A stretch of 64,000 bases of DNA from Symbiodinium natans (Eukaryota > Sar > Dinophyceae > Suessiales > Symbiodiniaceae). The stretch is taken from the NCBI GenBank assembly GCA_905221605.1, contig CAJNDS010000039.1, positions 183,540 to 247,539 on the forward strand, in the 5' to 3' direction. Shown here piece by piece: positions 20,961-32,240 of the stretch. The first letter of the stretch is position 1; every line of letters begins with the position of its first letter. The notes under the pieces are model-generated. The model saw only the letters and a program-made list of their open reading frames with translations, was not told where the DNA came from and did not search any database. The position numbers were made by a program, and so were the translations under genes.

Positions 20961-23900
20961 AGGACAGATGGCCAGCAGGAAGCACAGGCCAAAATCCTCC
21001 TTGCTGAAGCATTTTTTCAGCGCGAGATTACGCAGCGTGGCCTTGGAACCAGGAACCTCCGGCCAGGCCTCGTGTCTCAGCATTCGTGACTTGCGCATTG
21101 CGAAGAGTCCTGGAGAGTCTCGGCATCCTTCAAGGCCAGACGTGGCCGGGAAGATTGTCGAGCCACCTCCCTGTGGTGCTTGCTTCGCGCTCGCGCTTCG
21201 TTCCCTTGGCGCGCGAGCTGCGGGCTGAGGCTGGAGCTTGAGGAAACTCGACTCCGGTCCCTGGCAGAGGCACGCGGTGAGACGGAGCAGTCGTGTCGAC
21301 TTCGCGGCGGCGTATGTTCACTCCACTTTCTGCACCCACTGAGGCACAGGCCAAGCGGGCGGAAGAGTTAGAAGCACGAGAGGCGACAAGCAACCGATAG
21401 GAGCACAACCATCCCACATTGTCCCACATTGCCTCGCGTCTCACACGCAGCATGCGCAGCTGAACCAGCGGCTTGTGTCAAGGCAGCCTTGCAGGAAGCC
21501 GAAGCAGCTCTGGAAAGGCGCAGGTCCGAAGGAAAGGAGCCCGCAGAGGCACCGCATGGAGGGTTTGTAACGCACACACCAAGACGATGTGCTTCATTCT
21601 CCGCCATTTCATACGTTCGGGGCCCTGTAGATTCGAGCAGCAAGACAGCTATCGAAGTCGAAGAATTGGAGCGACTACAACGGTTGTTTGTCAAAGTAAT
21701 ATGATAAGATGACACGAAGTTGGGATGCACACCTGTGGCTGCAAGGGAGAAGTCCAAAGATTGAACTTGGGGCTGATACTGTTGCGCGTGAGCCAAGGCA
21801 TCGGCGCCAGCCGTGCGCATCCCTTTCGCCAGGGCCTGTCGTGGATTCGTCGCGGATGTGGGAGCAGAGTGCAGCCGGGCGGCTGGCTGCGGTTAGCCGT
21901 GTGCATCTTTGTGTGCCCACTGCAGGTGGCACCGAAGGAAGACATGCAAGACGCCTCGCCAACTTCCACAACTTTGGAGGCCATCCGAAGATGTCCCAAG
22001 TGAGCACAAGGGTTCTTCCATTGCAAGCCGTTGGAACAAGGCCATTTGGACAGCATGCACCGTAGAGTCGTAGAGATGTAAGCGCTTGCGTGCTGCCGGC
22101 TTGGGAGCCGGGCAGCCGGGCCGGCCCGACGCGGGGTGTTGCGTGCGGATTGCAAGGGAGGGGCTGCAAATTTCTTGGTTGGAGGGGAAGGTCTGCTTGG
22201 TTCTAGACGCCTCTCGGCCAAGGGCCGATGCGAATATAGGCAATATAGGCGAAGCCTACCACACCTGCGCTCTGCGACTTTGTCATACACGGGCACAGCA
22301 TGGCGCACAGCGTGGCGCACAGCGTGGCGCACGGCGCACAGCGTGCCGCACAGCGGCGCAGGCGGAGCGGGCAGAACTGCAGCGCCTTCGAGAAGAGGCA
22401 TCCGAGATGCAAACATGGGCACACGTGCGGATGAGTGTTTCTTTTGGTCTTACTGCACATGGTATCGTTAAACCGTGACTCTCAACTTCGAGGGGGGACC
22501 CTCTTTCGATTCTGCTCTCGGCTCTGGGCCATGGTTCAGGTGGAAGCTGCCGCCAAAGACCTGGAGCTGAGGCAAGAGGCCGCGAAGCGCCGGCCTTAGG
22601 GAGGGAAGCTCGGATCGCTGGCAGCTTGCAGAGGGCGACTCTCCAGCAGCATGATAGCATCCACGCCAGGCAGGCATTCTGCCAAGCCTTTCTTTTCCTC
22701 CTCGACTCCCATTTATGTCAACTTTTTGGCTGAAGGATCCTTGATAAGCTTGACTGCTCCCTTTTGAGAAACACTTGTTGCGGTTATGAAGATTGCGTCA
22801 TATTGGGTCCAATGGGGGCTTCAAGGCTTGCAGAAGATGTTGCAAGCCCAGCCCCAGAAAATGAAGCCGACCGCAGGCGATTGCGCCCATGCGTGGCGCA
22901 CTTCTCGATTTGACATGTCCTTGCGAATTCTTGCTTCCAAAGGGCCCTTGAAATGTCACGCAAACTGGGAGGGATTTTGCGATGCCCTGACTGCTTGCTT
23001 TGAAGGTGTGCCCGACCTCTTCGATTTTCATTTCCCATAGTATTCGTCCTCGCTAGTCAGCACGATAGTCAAGTACCATGATGATCCACGCAGCTCAATG
23101 TTGAAGAAGGCGGCGCTGATGTCGCGGGCTGTCGTTATCCAAGTGGGATGAACGGCAGTTTCCCTCGCCATCGCGCTCCCGAGACGCATGTCCAAGTTCT
23201 GCAAGCTGAAAGCCTCGATGTCATGACTTTCACCCTGAAGTTTCCACAAACCACGGTTCCAACCTTAGGTTTATGTGTCGGCTTTCCTGTATGGAAGAAT
23301 TCAAAGCGTGCACCAGCTGCATCGGCAGAGCATTCGGAAGTCCAACAGATAAGCCCAGTCCCAGATTCTGGAGGTGTTCCTTTCGAACTTCATCCCAGGC
23401 CTTTTGACGAATCGTTTGCAGCCAATAACATCCAGTCATCTTGCTGCACCCCGACAAAAACGGCATTTTTGTTCAGCAGCCGCTGGGAAAGTTGACAATT
23501 CTTGTGCAAGTTGCTCTTCTTCCATCATCTCCACGCCATCCGCTTGGCCGCCACCAGGTCTGTCCTGAAGGTGTTTCCTGTTCTTTGTGCCACAACGTTC
23601 TGTTGTGTGGTCGTCTTGTGGGCTCTTCTGGCGTCCTTCGCCACCCTGGTCGGGGACTGATCAAAACTCTGCTTCGGATTTTCGACCTTCCCGGATTCCC
23701 CTCTCCGAGTTACAAAGAAAGCACATTTCGCCTGACCGAAAAGGGCACACACCTGAAACGTTCCGCATGACAGCATTTGCGGTGGCTAGGGATCTTTTCG
23801 ATGAAGAAGCTCGGAGAGAAGGTTCTTTTTGCGCTTCGTTCCCTTGGCGCGCGAGCTGCGGGCTGAGGCTGGAGCTTGAGGAAACTCGACTCCGGTCCCT

Positions 23901-25660
23901 GGCAGAGGCACGCGGTGAGACGGAGCAGTCGTGTAGACTTCGCGGCGGCGTATGTTCACTCCACTTTCTGCACCCACTGAGGCACAGGCCAAGCGGGCGG
24001 AAGAGTTAGAAGCACGAGAGGCGACAAGCAACCGATAGGAACACAACCATCCCACATTGTCCCACATTGCCTCGCGTCTCACACGCAGCATGCGCAGCTG
24101 AACCAGCGGCTTGTGTCAAGGCAGCCTTGCAGGAAGCCGAAGCAGCTCTGGAAAGGCGCAGGTCCGAAGGAAAGGAGCCCGCAGAGGCACCGCATGGAGG
24201 GTTTGTGTCGCACACACCAAGACGATGTGCTTCATTCTCCGCTATTCCATACGTTCGGGGCCCTGTAGATTCCAGCAGCAAGACAGCTATCGAAGTCGAA
24301 GAATTGGAGCGACTACAGCGGTTGTTTGTCAAATGTAATATGATAAGATGACACGAAGCTGGGATGCACACCTGTGGCTGCAATGGAGAAGTCATGAGAA
24401 GTCCAAGGATTGAACTTGGGCCTGTTGCGCGTGAGCCAAGGCATCGGCGCCAGCCGTGCGCATCCCTTTCGCCAGGGCCTGTCGCGGATTCGTCGTGGAT
24501 GTGGGAGCCGTGTACATCTTTGTGTGCCCACTGCAGGTGGCACCGAAGGAAGACATGCAAGACGCCTCGCCAACTTCCACAACTTTGGAGGCCATCCGAA
24601 GATGTCCCAAGGGTTCTTCATGGTTCTTCCATTGCGAGCCGTTGGAACAAGGCCATTTGCACAGCAAGCATGTACCGTGGAGATGTAAGCGCCCCGGGCA
24701 GCCGGGCCGGCCCGACGCGGGGTGTCGCGTGCGGATTGCGAGGGAGGGGCTGCAATTGTTTTGGTTGGAGTGGGAAGGTCTGCTTGGTTCTAGACGAAGT
24801 TCTAGACGCCTCTCGGCCAAGGGCCGCTGCGAATATAGGCGAAGCCTATCACACCGGCACTCTGCGAGCGTGGCACACAGCGTGGCGCACAGCAGCGGCG
24901 CAGGCGGAGCGGGCAGAACTGCAGCGCCTTCGAGAAGGGGCATCCGAGATGCAAACATGGGCACACGTGCGGATGAGTGTTTCTTTTGGTCTTACTGCAC
25001 ATGGTATCGTTAAACCGTGACTCTCAACTTCGAGGGGGGACCCTCTTTCGATTCTGCTCTCGGCTCTGGGCCATGGTTCAGGTGGAAGCTGCCGCCAAAG
25101 ACCTGGAGCTGAGGCAAGAGGCCGCGAAGCGCCGGCCTTAGGGAGGAAAGCTCGGATCGCTGGCAGCCGGCAGAGCAACCTCCCACCCCGCACCCCCCCT
25201 CCCCCCTTCCCAAGGAGAGCAGCAGAAGAGTCGACCACTCGGGCCATTCCGTGGCTGCAAGCTTCCGCGCTGTCTCACGCCTGCTCAGGCGTGAGCTGCA
25301 GTTCTTGGAAGAGGAGTCGGCGCAAGGGCCTTGGTTGAATGCCTAGATAAATCCTCTGAGATGTTCTCCATAAGTTTCTTTGCTGGCTAAAACGGCTGTC
25401 GACTTGCGCCACGGTTTTTTGTCGCTACTACGCGCTGATCGTGGTCCGACACATCTGTCTGGGAACTCTGGGTATGCTCCTCTATGCACCACACGAGTCA
25501 ACGACTGCATGTCTGATCAGGCAAATGAAGCTGGCATCCTCGCCGGGGCCCTCTACTGCACTGCGAAGTTCATTGCATTGTGGTAGTGCCCGAGGTTGAA
25601 GGAGGAGGAGGCGCGCTTGCGCATGCAGCGCCGAAGCTTAGGAATGCTCCAGCAGGCAGG
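20961..25660 (+). CDS. Long coiled-coil gene with duplicated exon block
   Basis: Short exons with heptad-like charged sequence recur. About 20965-21030: QQEAQAKILLAEAFFQRE. About 21224-21277: LRLELEETRLRSLAEAR. 21350-21382: AKRAEELEARE, 33 nt, CAG acceptor and GC donor. About 21475-21530: AALQEAEAALERRR. 21641-21695: KTAIEVEELERLQRLFVK, donor GTAATA. 21926-22000: VAPKEDMQDASPTSTTLEAI. About 22352-22430: AQAERAELQRLREEASEMQ. About 22540-22590: VEAAAKDLELRQEAAKRR. All but the first are repeated in the second copy of the duplication. Another exon is at about 25602-25640 (LKEEEARLRMQRR). No motor or enzyme domain is seen. It is probably a filamentous or scaffold protein; the gene's ends are not defined. 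Confidence 0.5.
21193..22632 (+). repeat. Segmental duplication, copy A (about 1.44 kb)
   Basis: This is directly repeated at 23831-25175, starting 2638 bp downstream. The sequences are near-identical over long stretches and differ mainly by small indels. Copy A has an open reading through codon TCG at about 21296 and intact donors after the 21641-21695 and 21926-22000 exons. It contains a 12-bp repeat (CAGCGTGGCGCA) at about 22298-22335. Confidence 0.95.
22633..23830. other. Spacer between the duplicated blocks
   Basis: ORFs at 22784-23040 and 23148-23770 have no recognisable motif, and both strands are open in places. No similarity to the duplicated block was noticed. Confidence 0.4.
23831..25175 (+). 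repeat. Segmental duplication, copy B (about 1.35 kb), partly decayed
   Basis: Direct repeat of 21193-22632. Differences include TCG to TAG near 23934, one extra T between exon and donor at 24334, and loss of 10 bp containing the GTGAGC donor after the exon ending near 24611. The 12-bp repeat is collapsed, and several indels fall at short direct repeats. It carries the same coiled-coil exons as copy A. Confidence 0.95.
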
Positions 25661-25821
25661 GCTTTAGCGGTTGTTGTTTCAAAGTTTGACAGACAGGAAC
25701 ACAAAAAGACACCAAAAGACACAAGTGCAATGGAGTGGCACGCAGGCGATCCTAAAGGGAGCGGCCGACGTGCATTCGAGTAGCGGCTACGTGGAGCAAG
25801 CGCCTCAGGGCCTTAGAGTGG

Positions 25822-25924
25822 GGCCTTTGCAAGTTACTCCGAAAAGTGCCGTACGTTCCATAGTTCATATTCAGAATATGAAATTATGGAACGTACGGCA
25901 CTCTCGTAGTAACTTGCAAAGGCC
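25822..25924. repeat. 103-bp near-perfect hairpin (inverted repeat)
   Basis: The outer arms GGCCTTTGCAAGTTACT and AGTAACTTGCAAAGGCC pair over 17 bp. After a small asymmetric internal loop, AGTGCCGTACGTTCCATA pairs with TATGGAACGTACGGCACT, and the stem closes with CATATTC/GAATATG around A25873. The loop is essentially one base. It could be a MITE-type palindrome or a small-RNA precursor; the sequence does not decide. Confidence 0.9.
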
Positions 25925-26624
25925 GCACAATTCTTACGTCGCACATCCTCTAAGTCTGAAGTGGCGAAACATCATTGGCAAACATCGTGCCAAGCCAAAC
26001 AGCCGGTGCGACCTGCAGACGTGTGCAAAATGGTGCTTTTGTGCTCCCCAACATGGAGAAACATGTTCTCAGACAATCTAGAATGTACTTAAACTGGAAC
26101 ATGTCATCCAGCTAGACAAGCATTACTTTGCTCCATTTTGGCTCCTGGCTCCCAGCCAAGGCATACGATGAACGATGATACAGAACAAGCGGATGCTCAA
26201 GGCGTTCTGCAGGCTTGGTTGATGACTCTTCAAGACACTGAAACATGAGCATGCGGAGCATGCGGAACACTCGGCACAGGCAGGACATCCAAGAGGCCAG
26301 CCGCTTGCATCCGGTTACCATTTTAATGAGAGGTGTGACCTTCTGATTCCATGACGACTCTGGGTTTGGGTTGAATGCTTTTTCCGAACATAATCGGCAA
26401 AGCCGCGGATGCGAGCGACCCGAGCGAGCCACAGATTCAACTTGCTGCAACCTTGGGTGTTTGGCTGCACTTAAGCCACGTCTTTGTGGGCATTCCGCTC
26501 GATGCCCGTGTGAGGATGTCTCCTCCAGTTATGGCTTACGTGACGAAACCCTGAACCCCAAAAGGAGGTGTTGGATGGGAAGCCCAACCAACACCCGAAA
26601 ATCGGTAATCCCAAGGTGGGAGAT
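25925..26624. other. No supported gene
   Basis: Short ORFs on both strands lack known motifs. A 12-base match to the core of the dinoflagellate spliced leader, CCATTTTGGCTC, is at 26133-26144. Confidence 0.4.
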
Positions 26625-29600
26625 GTTCTCGTGGGTTCACATGGCAAGGCCCCAGCCTGTATGTCACACCCTGTGTTTTCTCGTGGGTTCACATGGCAAG
26701 GCCCCAGCCTGTATGTCACGCCCTGTGTTTTCTCGTGGGTTCACATGGCAAGCCCACAGCCTGTTTGTCACGCCCTGTGTTTTCACAGCCTGTATGTCAC
26801 GCCCTGTGTTTTCTCGTGGGTTCACATGGCAAGGCCCCAGCCTGTATGTCACGCCCTGTGGCCCTGTGTTTTCTCGTGGGTTCACATGGCAAGCCCACAG
26901 CCTGTATGTCACGCCCTGTGTTTTCTCGTGGGTTCAGATGGCAAGGCCCCAGCCTGTATGTCACGCCCTGTGGCTGTGTTTTCTCGTGAGTTCACATGGC
27001 AAGGCCCCAGCCTGTATGTGACGCCCTGTGTTTTCTCGTGGGTTCACATGGCAAGGCCCCAGCCTGTATACGCCCTGTGGCCCTGTGTCTTCTCGTGGGT
27101 TCACATGGCAAGGCCCCAGCCTGTATGTCACGCCCTGTGGCCCTGTGTCTTCTCGTGAGTTCACATGGCAAGGCCCCCAGCCTGTATGTCACGCCCTGTG
27201 GCCCTGTGCTATATCTCGTGAGTTCACATGGCAAGGCCCCAGCCTGTACGTCACGCCCTGTGTTTTCTCGTTTTCACATGGCAAGCCCCCAGCCCTGTGG
27301 CCCTGTGTTTCTCGTGAGTTCACATGGCAAGGCCCCAGCCTGTATGTCACGCCCTAAGTTTTCTCGTGAGTTCACACGTGAGTTCACATGGCAAGGCCCC
27401 AGCCTGTATGTCACGCCCTGTGTTTTCTCGTGGGTTCACATGGCAAGGCCCCAGCCTGTGGGTCACGCCCTGTGGCCCTGTGTTTTCTCGTGAGTTCACA
27501 TGGCAAGGCCCCAGCCTGTATGTCACACCCTGTGTTTTCTCGTGGGTTCACATGGCAAGGCCCCAGCCTGTATGTCACGCCCTGTGTTTTCTCGTGGGTT
27601 CACATGGCAAGGCCCCAGCCTGTATGTCACGCCCTGTGTTTTCTCGTGGGTTCACATGGCAAGGCCCCAGCCTGTATGTCACGCCCTGTGGCCCTGTGTT
27701 TTCTCGTGGGTTCACATGGCAAGGCCCCAGCCTGTACGTCACGCCCAGTGGCCCTGTGTTTTCTCGTGAGTTCACATGGCAAGGCCCCAGCCTGTATGTC
27801 ACGCCCTGTGTTTTTTCGTGGGTTTACATGGCAAGGCCCCAGCCTGTATGTCACGCCCTGTGGCCCTGTGTTTTCCCGTGAGTCCACATGGCAAGGCCCC
27901 AGCCTGTATGTCATGCCCTGTGTTTCTCGCGGGTTCACATGGCAAGACCCCGCCTGCATGTCACGCCCTGTGGCCCTGTGTTTTCTCGTGAGTTCACATG
28001 GCAAGGCCCCAGCCTGTATGTCACGCCCTGTGTTTTCTCGTGAGTTTACATGGCAAGGCCCCAGCCTGTATGTCACGCCCTGTGTTTTCTCGTGGGTTCA
28101 CATGGCAAGGCCCCAGCCTGTATGTCACCCCCTGTGTTTTCTCGTGGGTTCACATGGCAAGGCCCCAGCCTGTATGTCACGCCCTGTGGCCCTGTGTTTC
28201 TCGGTATGTCGCGCCCTGCGTTTTCTCGTGAGTTCACATGGCAAGGCCCTAGCCTGTGTGTCACGCCCTGTGGCCCTGTGTTTTCTCGTGAGTTCACATG
28301 GCAAGGCCCCAGCCTGTATGTCACGCCCTAAGTTTTCTCGTGGGTTCACATGGCAAGGCACCAGCCTGTATGTCACGCCCTGTGTTTTCTCGTGAGTTCA
28401 CATGCAAGGCCCCAGCCTGTATGGCCCTGTGTTTTCTCGTGGGTTCACATGGCAAGGCCCCAGCCTGTGGGTCACGCCCTGTGGCCCTGTGTTTTCTCGT
28501 GAGTTCACATGGCAAGGCCCCAGCCTGTATGTCACGCCCTGCGTTTTCTCGTGGGTCCACATGGCAAGGCCCCAGCCTGTATGTCACACCCTGTGGCCCT
28601 GCCCTGTGTTTTCTCGTGAGTTCACATGGCAAGGCCCCAGCCTGTATGTCACGCCCTGTGGCCCTGTGTATTCTCGTGGGATCACATGGCAAGGCCCCAG
28701 CCTGTATGTCACGCCCTGTGTTTTCTCGTGAGTTCACATGGCAAGGCCCCAGCCTGTATGTCACGCCCTGTGTTTTCTCGTGGGTTCACATGGCAAGGCC
28801 CCAACCTGTATGTCACGCCCTGTGTTTTCTCGTGGGTTCACATGGCAAGGCCCCAGCCTGTATGTCACTCCCTGTGTCTTCTCGTGGGTTCACATGGCAA
28901 GGCCCCAGCCTGTATGTCACGCCCTGTGTTTTCTCGTGGGTTCACATGGCAAGGCACCAGCCTGTATGTCACGCCCTGTGTTTTCTCGTGGGTTCACATG
29001 GCAAGGCCCCAGCCTGTATGTCACGCCCTGTGGCCCTGTGTTTCTCGGTATGTCGCGCCCTGCGTTTTCTCGTGAGTTCACATGGCAAGGACCTAGCCTG
29101 TGTGTCACGCCCTGTGGCCCTGTGTTTTCTCGTGAGTTCACATGGCAAGGCCCCAGCCTGTATGTCACGCCCTAAGTTTTCTCGTGAGTTCACACGTGAG
29201 TTCACATGGCAAGGCCCCAGCCTGTATGTCACGCCCTGTGGCCCTGTGTCTTCTCGTGAGTTCACATGGCCCAGCCTGTATGTCACGCCCTGTGTTTTCT
29301 CGTGGGTTCACATGGCAAGGCCCCAGCCTGTATGTCACGCCCTGTGGCCCTGTGTTTTCTCGTGAGTTCACATGGCAAGGCCCCAGCCTGTATGTCACGC
29401 CCTGTGTTTTCTCGTGGGTTCACATGGCAAGGCCCCAGCCTGTACGTCACGCCCAGTGGCCCTGTGTTTTCTCGTGAGTTCACATGGCAAGGCCCCAGCC
29501 TGTATGTCACGCCCTGTGTTTTTTCGTGGGTTTACATGGCAAGGCCCCAGCCTGTATGTCACGCCCTGTGGCCCTGTGTTTTCCCGTGAGTCCACATGGC

Positions 29601-31472
29601 AAGGCCCCAGCCTGTATGTCACGCCCTGTGTTTTCTCGCGGGTTCACATGGCAAGACCCCGCCTGCATGTCACGCCCTGTGGCCCTGTGTTTTCTCGTGA
29701 GTCCACATGTGTGTTTTCTCGTGAGTTTACATGGCAAGGCCCCAGCCTGTATGTCACGCCCTGTTTTCTCGTGGGTTCACATGGCAAGGCCCCAGCCTGT
29801 ATGTCACGCCCTGTGGCCCTGTGTTTTCTCGTGAGTTCACATGGCAAGGTCCAGCCCAGTGGCCCTGTGTTTTCTCGTGGGTTCACATGGCAAGGCCCCA
29901 GCCTGTATGTCACGCCCTGCCCAGCCTGTATGTCACGCTCTGTGTTTTCTCGTGGGTTCACATGGCAAGGCACCAGCCTGTATGTCACGCCCTGTGTTTT
30001 CTCGTGAGTTCACAGGCAAGGCCCCAGCCTGTATGGCCCTGTGTTTTCTCGTGAGTTCACATGGCAAGGCCCCAGCCTGTATGTCACGCCCTGCGTTTTC
30101 TCGTGGGTTCACATGGCAAGGCCCCAGCCTGTATGTCACGCCCTGTGGCCCTGTGTTTTCTCGTGAGTTCACATGGCATGGCCCCAGCCTGTATGTGACG
30201 CCCTGAGTTTTCTCGTGGGTTCACATGGCAAGGCCCCAACCTGTATGTCACGCCCTGTGTTTTCTCGTGGGTCCACACGGCAAGGCCCCAGCCTGTATGT
30301 CACTCCCTGTGTCTTCTCGTGGGTTCACATGGCAAGGCCCCAGCCTGTATGTCACGCCCTGTGTTTTCTCGTGGGTTCACATGGCAAGGCACCAGCCTGT
30401 ATGTCACGCCCTGTGTTTTCTCGTGGGTTCACATGGCAAGGCCCCAGCCTGTATGTCACGCCCTGTGGCCCTGTGTTTCTCGGTATGTCGCGCCCTGCGT
30501 TTTCTCATGAGTTCACATGGCAAGGCCCTAGCCTGTGTGTCACGCCCTGTGGCCCTGTGTTTTCTCGTGAGTTCACATGGCAAGGCCCCAGCCTGTATGT
30601 CACGCCCTAAGTTTTCTCGTGAGTTCACACGTGAGTTCACATGGCAAGGCCCCAGCCTGTATGTCACGCCCTGTGTTTTCTCGTGAGTTCACATGGCCCG
30701 GCCCCAGCCTGTATGTCACGCTCTGTGGCCCTGTGTTTTCTCGTGAGTTCACATGGCAAGGCCCCCCAGCCTGTATGTCATGCCCTGTGTTTTCTCGTGG
30801 GTTCACATGGCAAGGCCCCAGCCTGTATGTCACGCCCTGTGGCCCTGTGTTTTCTCGTGAGTTCACATGGCAAGGCCCCAGCCTGTATGTCACGCCCTGT
30901 CTTTTCTCGTGAGTTCACATGACCGGGCCCCAGCCTGTATGTCACGCCCTGTGGCCCTGTGTTTTTCTCGTGGGTTCACGTGGCAAGGCCCCAACCTGTA
31001 TGTCACGCCCTGTGTTTTCTCGTGGGTTCACATGGCAAGGCCCCAGCCATGTCACGCCCTGTGGCCCTGTGTTTTTCTCGTGGGTTCACATGGCAAGGCC
31101 CCAGCCTGTATGTCACGCCCTGTGGCCCTGTGTTTTCTCGTGAGTTCACATGGCAAGGCCCCAGCCTGTATGTCACGCCCTGTCTTTTCTCGTGAGTTCA
31201 CATGACCGGGCCCCAGCCTGTATGTCACGCCCTGTGGCCCTGTGTTTTTCTCGTGGGTTCACATGGCAAGGCCCCAACCTGTATGTCACGCCCTGTGTTT
31301 TCTCGTGGGTTCACATGGCAAGGCCCCAGCCTGTATGTCACGCCCTGTGGCCCTGTGTTTTTCTCGTGAGTTCACATGGCAAGGCCCCAGCCTGTATGTC
31401 ACGCCGTGTGTTTTCTCGTGATTTCACATGGAATTCACATGGCAAGGCCCCAGCCTGTATATCACGCTGTTC
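26625..31472 (+). repeat. Satellite array, 52-bp unit with a 60-bp variant
   Basis: About 4.8 kb is built of roughly 85-90 tandem units. Each unit runs from TTTTCTCGTGGGTTCACATG through GCAAGGCCCCAGCC and TGTATGTCACGCCCTGTG. The 60-bp form has an internal duplication of GCCCTGTG. Variants alternate GTGGGTTC with GTGAGTTC. Rare markers recur (TCGGTATGTCGCGCCC at about 28201, 29044 and 30480; TTCACACGTGAGTTCACATG at 27371, 29189 and 30624), showing higher-order structure with a period near 1436 bp in the 3' half. All long ORFs here (up to 355 codons) are satellite translations. Confidence 0.97.
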
Positions 31473-31505
31473 TTCCAAACCGCTCCGCATCTAGGTTGTC
31501 AACGC

Positions 31506-31602
31506 GGGGGGGGGGGGGGTTGGGTCCTGCTTTTGTCTCCAGTACGCAGCAGGCCTACAGCGCGCAATATCTCCGAAGGGATATTAAGGGGGGGGGGGGG
31601 GG
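31506..31602 (+). repeat. Two G15 homopolymers flanking the satellite 3' end
   Basis: G15 runs at 31506-31520 and 31588-31602 lie immediately after the last satellite unit, 67 bp apart. A third, G16, is at 33032-33047 inside an intron of the PDK-family gene. Confidence 0.9.
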
Positions 31603-31670
31603 CGTTGGGACATACTTAAGAAAGTCTTAAGTTTAAGTGGCTGTGCAAACGAAAGAGGTCCTAACGTCGC

Positions 31671-32240
31671 TTGTGTTGGCGTGAAAACTTGCACGGACAT
31701 TTTCCCATGCTCTTGGACTCTTGGGGTTCTCAAGGAGACGCTGCCACGGAGCACGAATGTGCTGACCAAAAAGAAGACGATGAGGACTCCGAATATGGAC
31801 TGTACTCGGTTCGAACCACCACTCTCGCCTTTTTGTTCCTGGCAACAAGAAAAACAAGGGGCAAGTTCTCACGGACGGCAGGTCTGGGACTTGGATTGGA
31901 GCGCTGTCCGGTCGCATGCTCAAAGAAGAGCAGAGGTGTCCTCTTTCGATGCTTTGGGAGGGAGGTGTGTGTGTGTGTGGTGTGGTAGTTTCGGACAGCA
32001 GATCCTCTTCAGTTGCCTTCTCGAGGCCTGAGGACGACGGCAAGCGTGAAGAGTCTTGAGCAGACTTCAGGGATCACGGCGCGCAAGAAGCGCGGCCCAT
32101 TTTTTCACGAGTGCCACAAAAGAAACGCCGATCCATTGCTGTTCCGGTGTGCTCCTACGGCCGATTATGATTTGGCATGCTGGAAAGCCTTCAGCCCTGT
32201 CAGGGCAGCTCACAGAGGCTCAGGTAACCTCATCCATCAC
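31671..32240 (+). CDS. Two exon-like ORFs, unknown protein
   Basis: About 31710-31910: an acidic stretch (CADQKEDDEDSEYGLYSVRT) followed by a hydrophobic one (TTLAFLFLATRK). About 32074-32220: GITARKKRGPFFHECHKRNA, then LACWKAFSPV, preceded by CTTCAG. Either could be 5' exons of the downstream PDK-family gene or a separate gene; no domain decides. Confidence 0.3.

Noticed and set aside
26625-31472. CRISPR-like array
   Set aside because: Units are directly adjacent with no unique spacers; it is satellite DNA.
26568-31494. Many ORFs of 80-355 codons with a repeated MARPQPVCH-type peptide
   Set aside because: They come from the 52/60-bp satellite; overlapping frames and both strands are open, so none is preferred as a gene.
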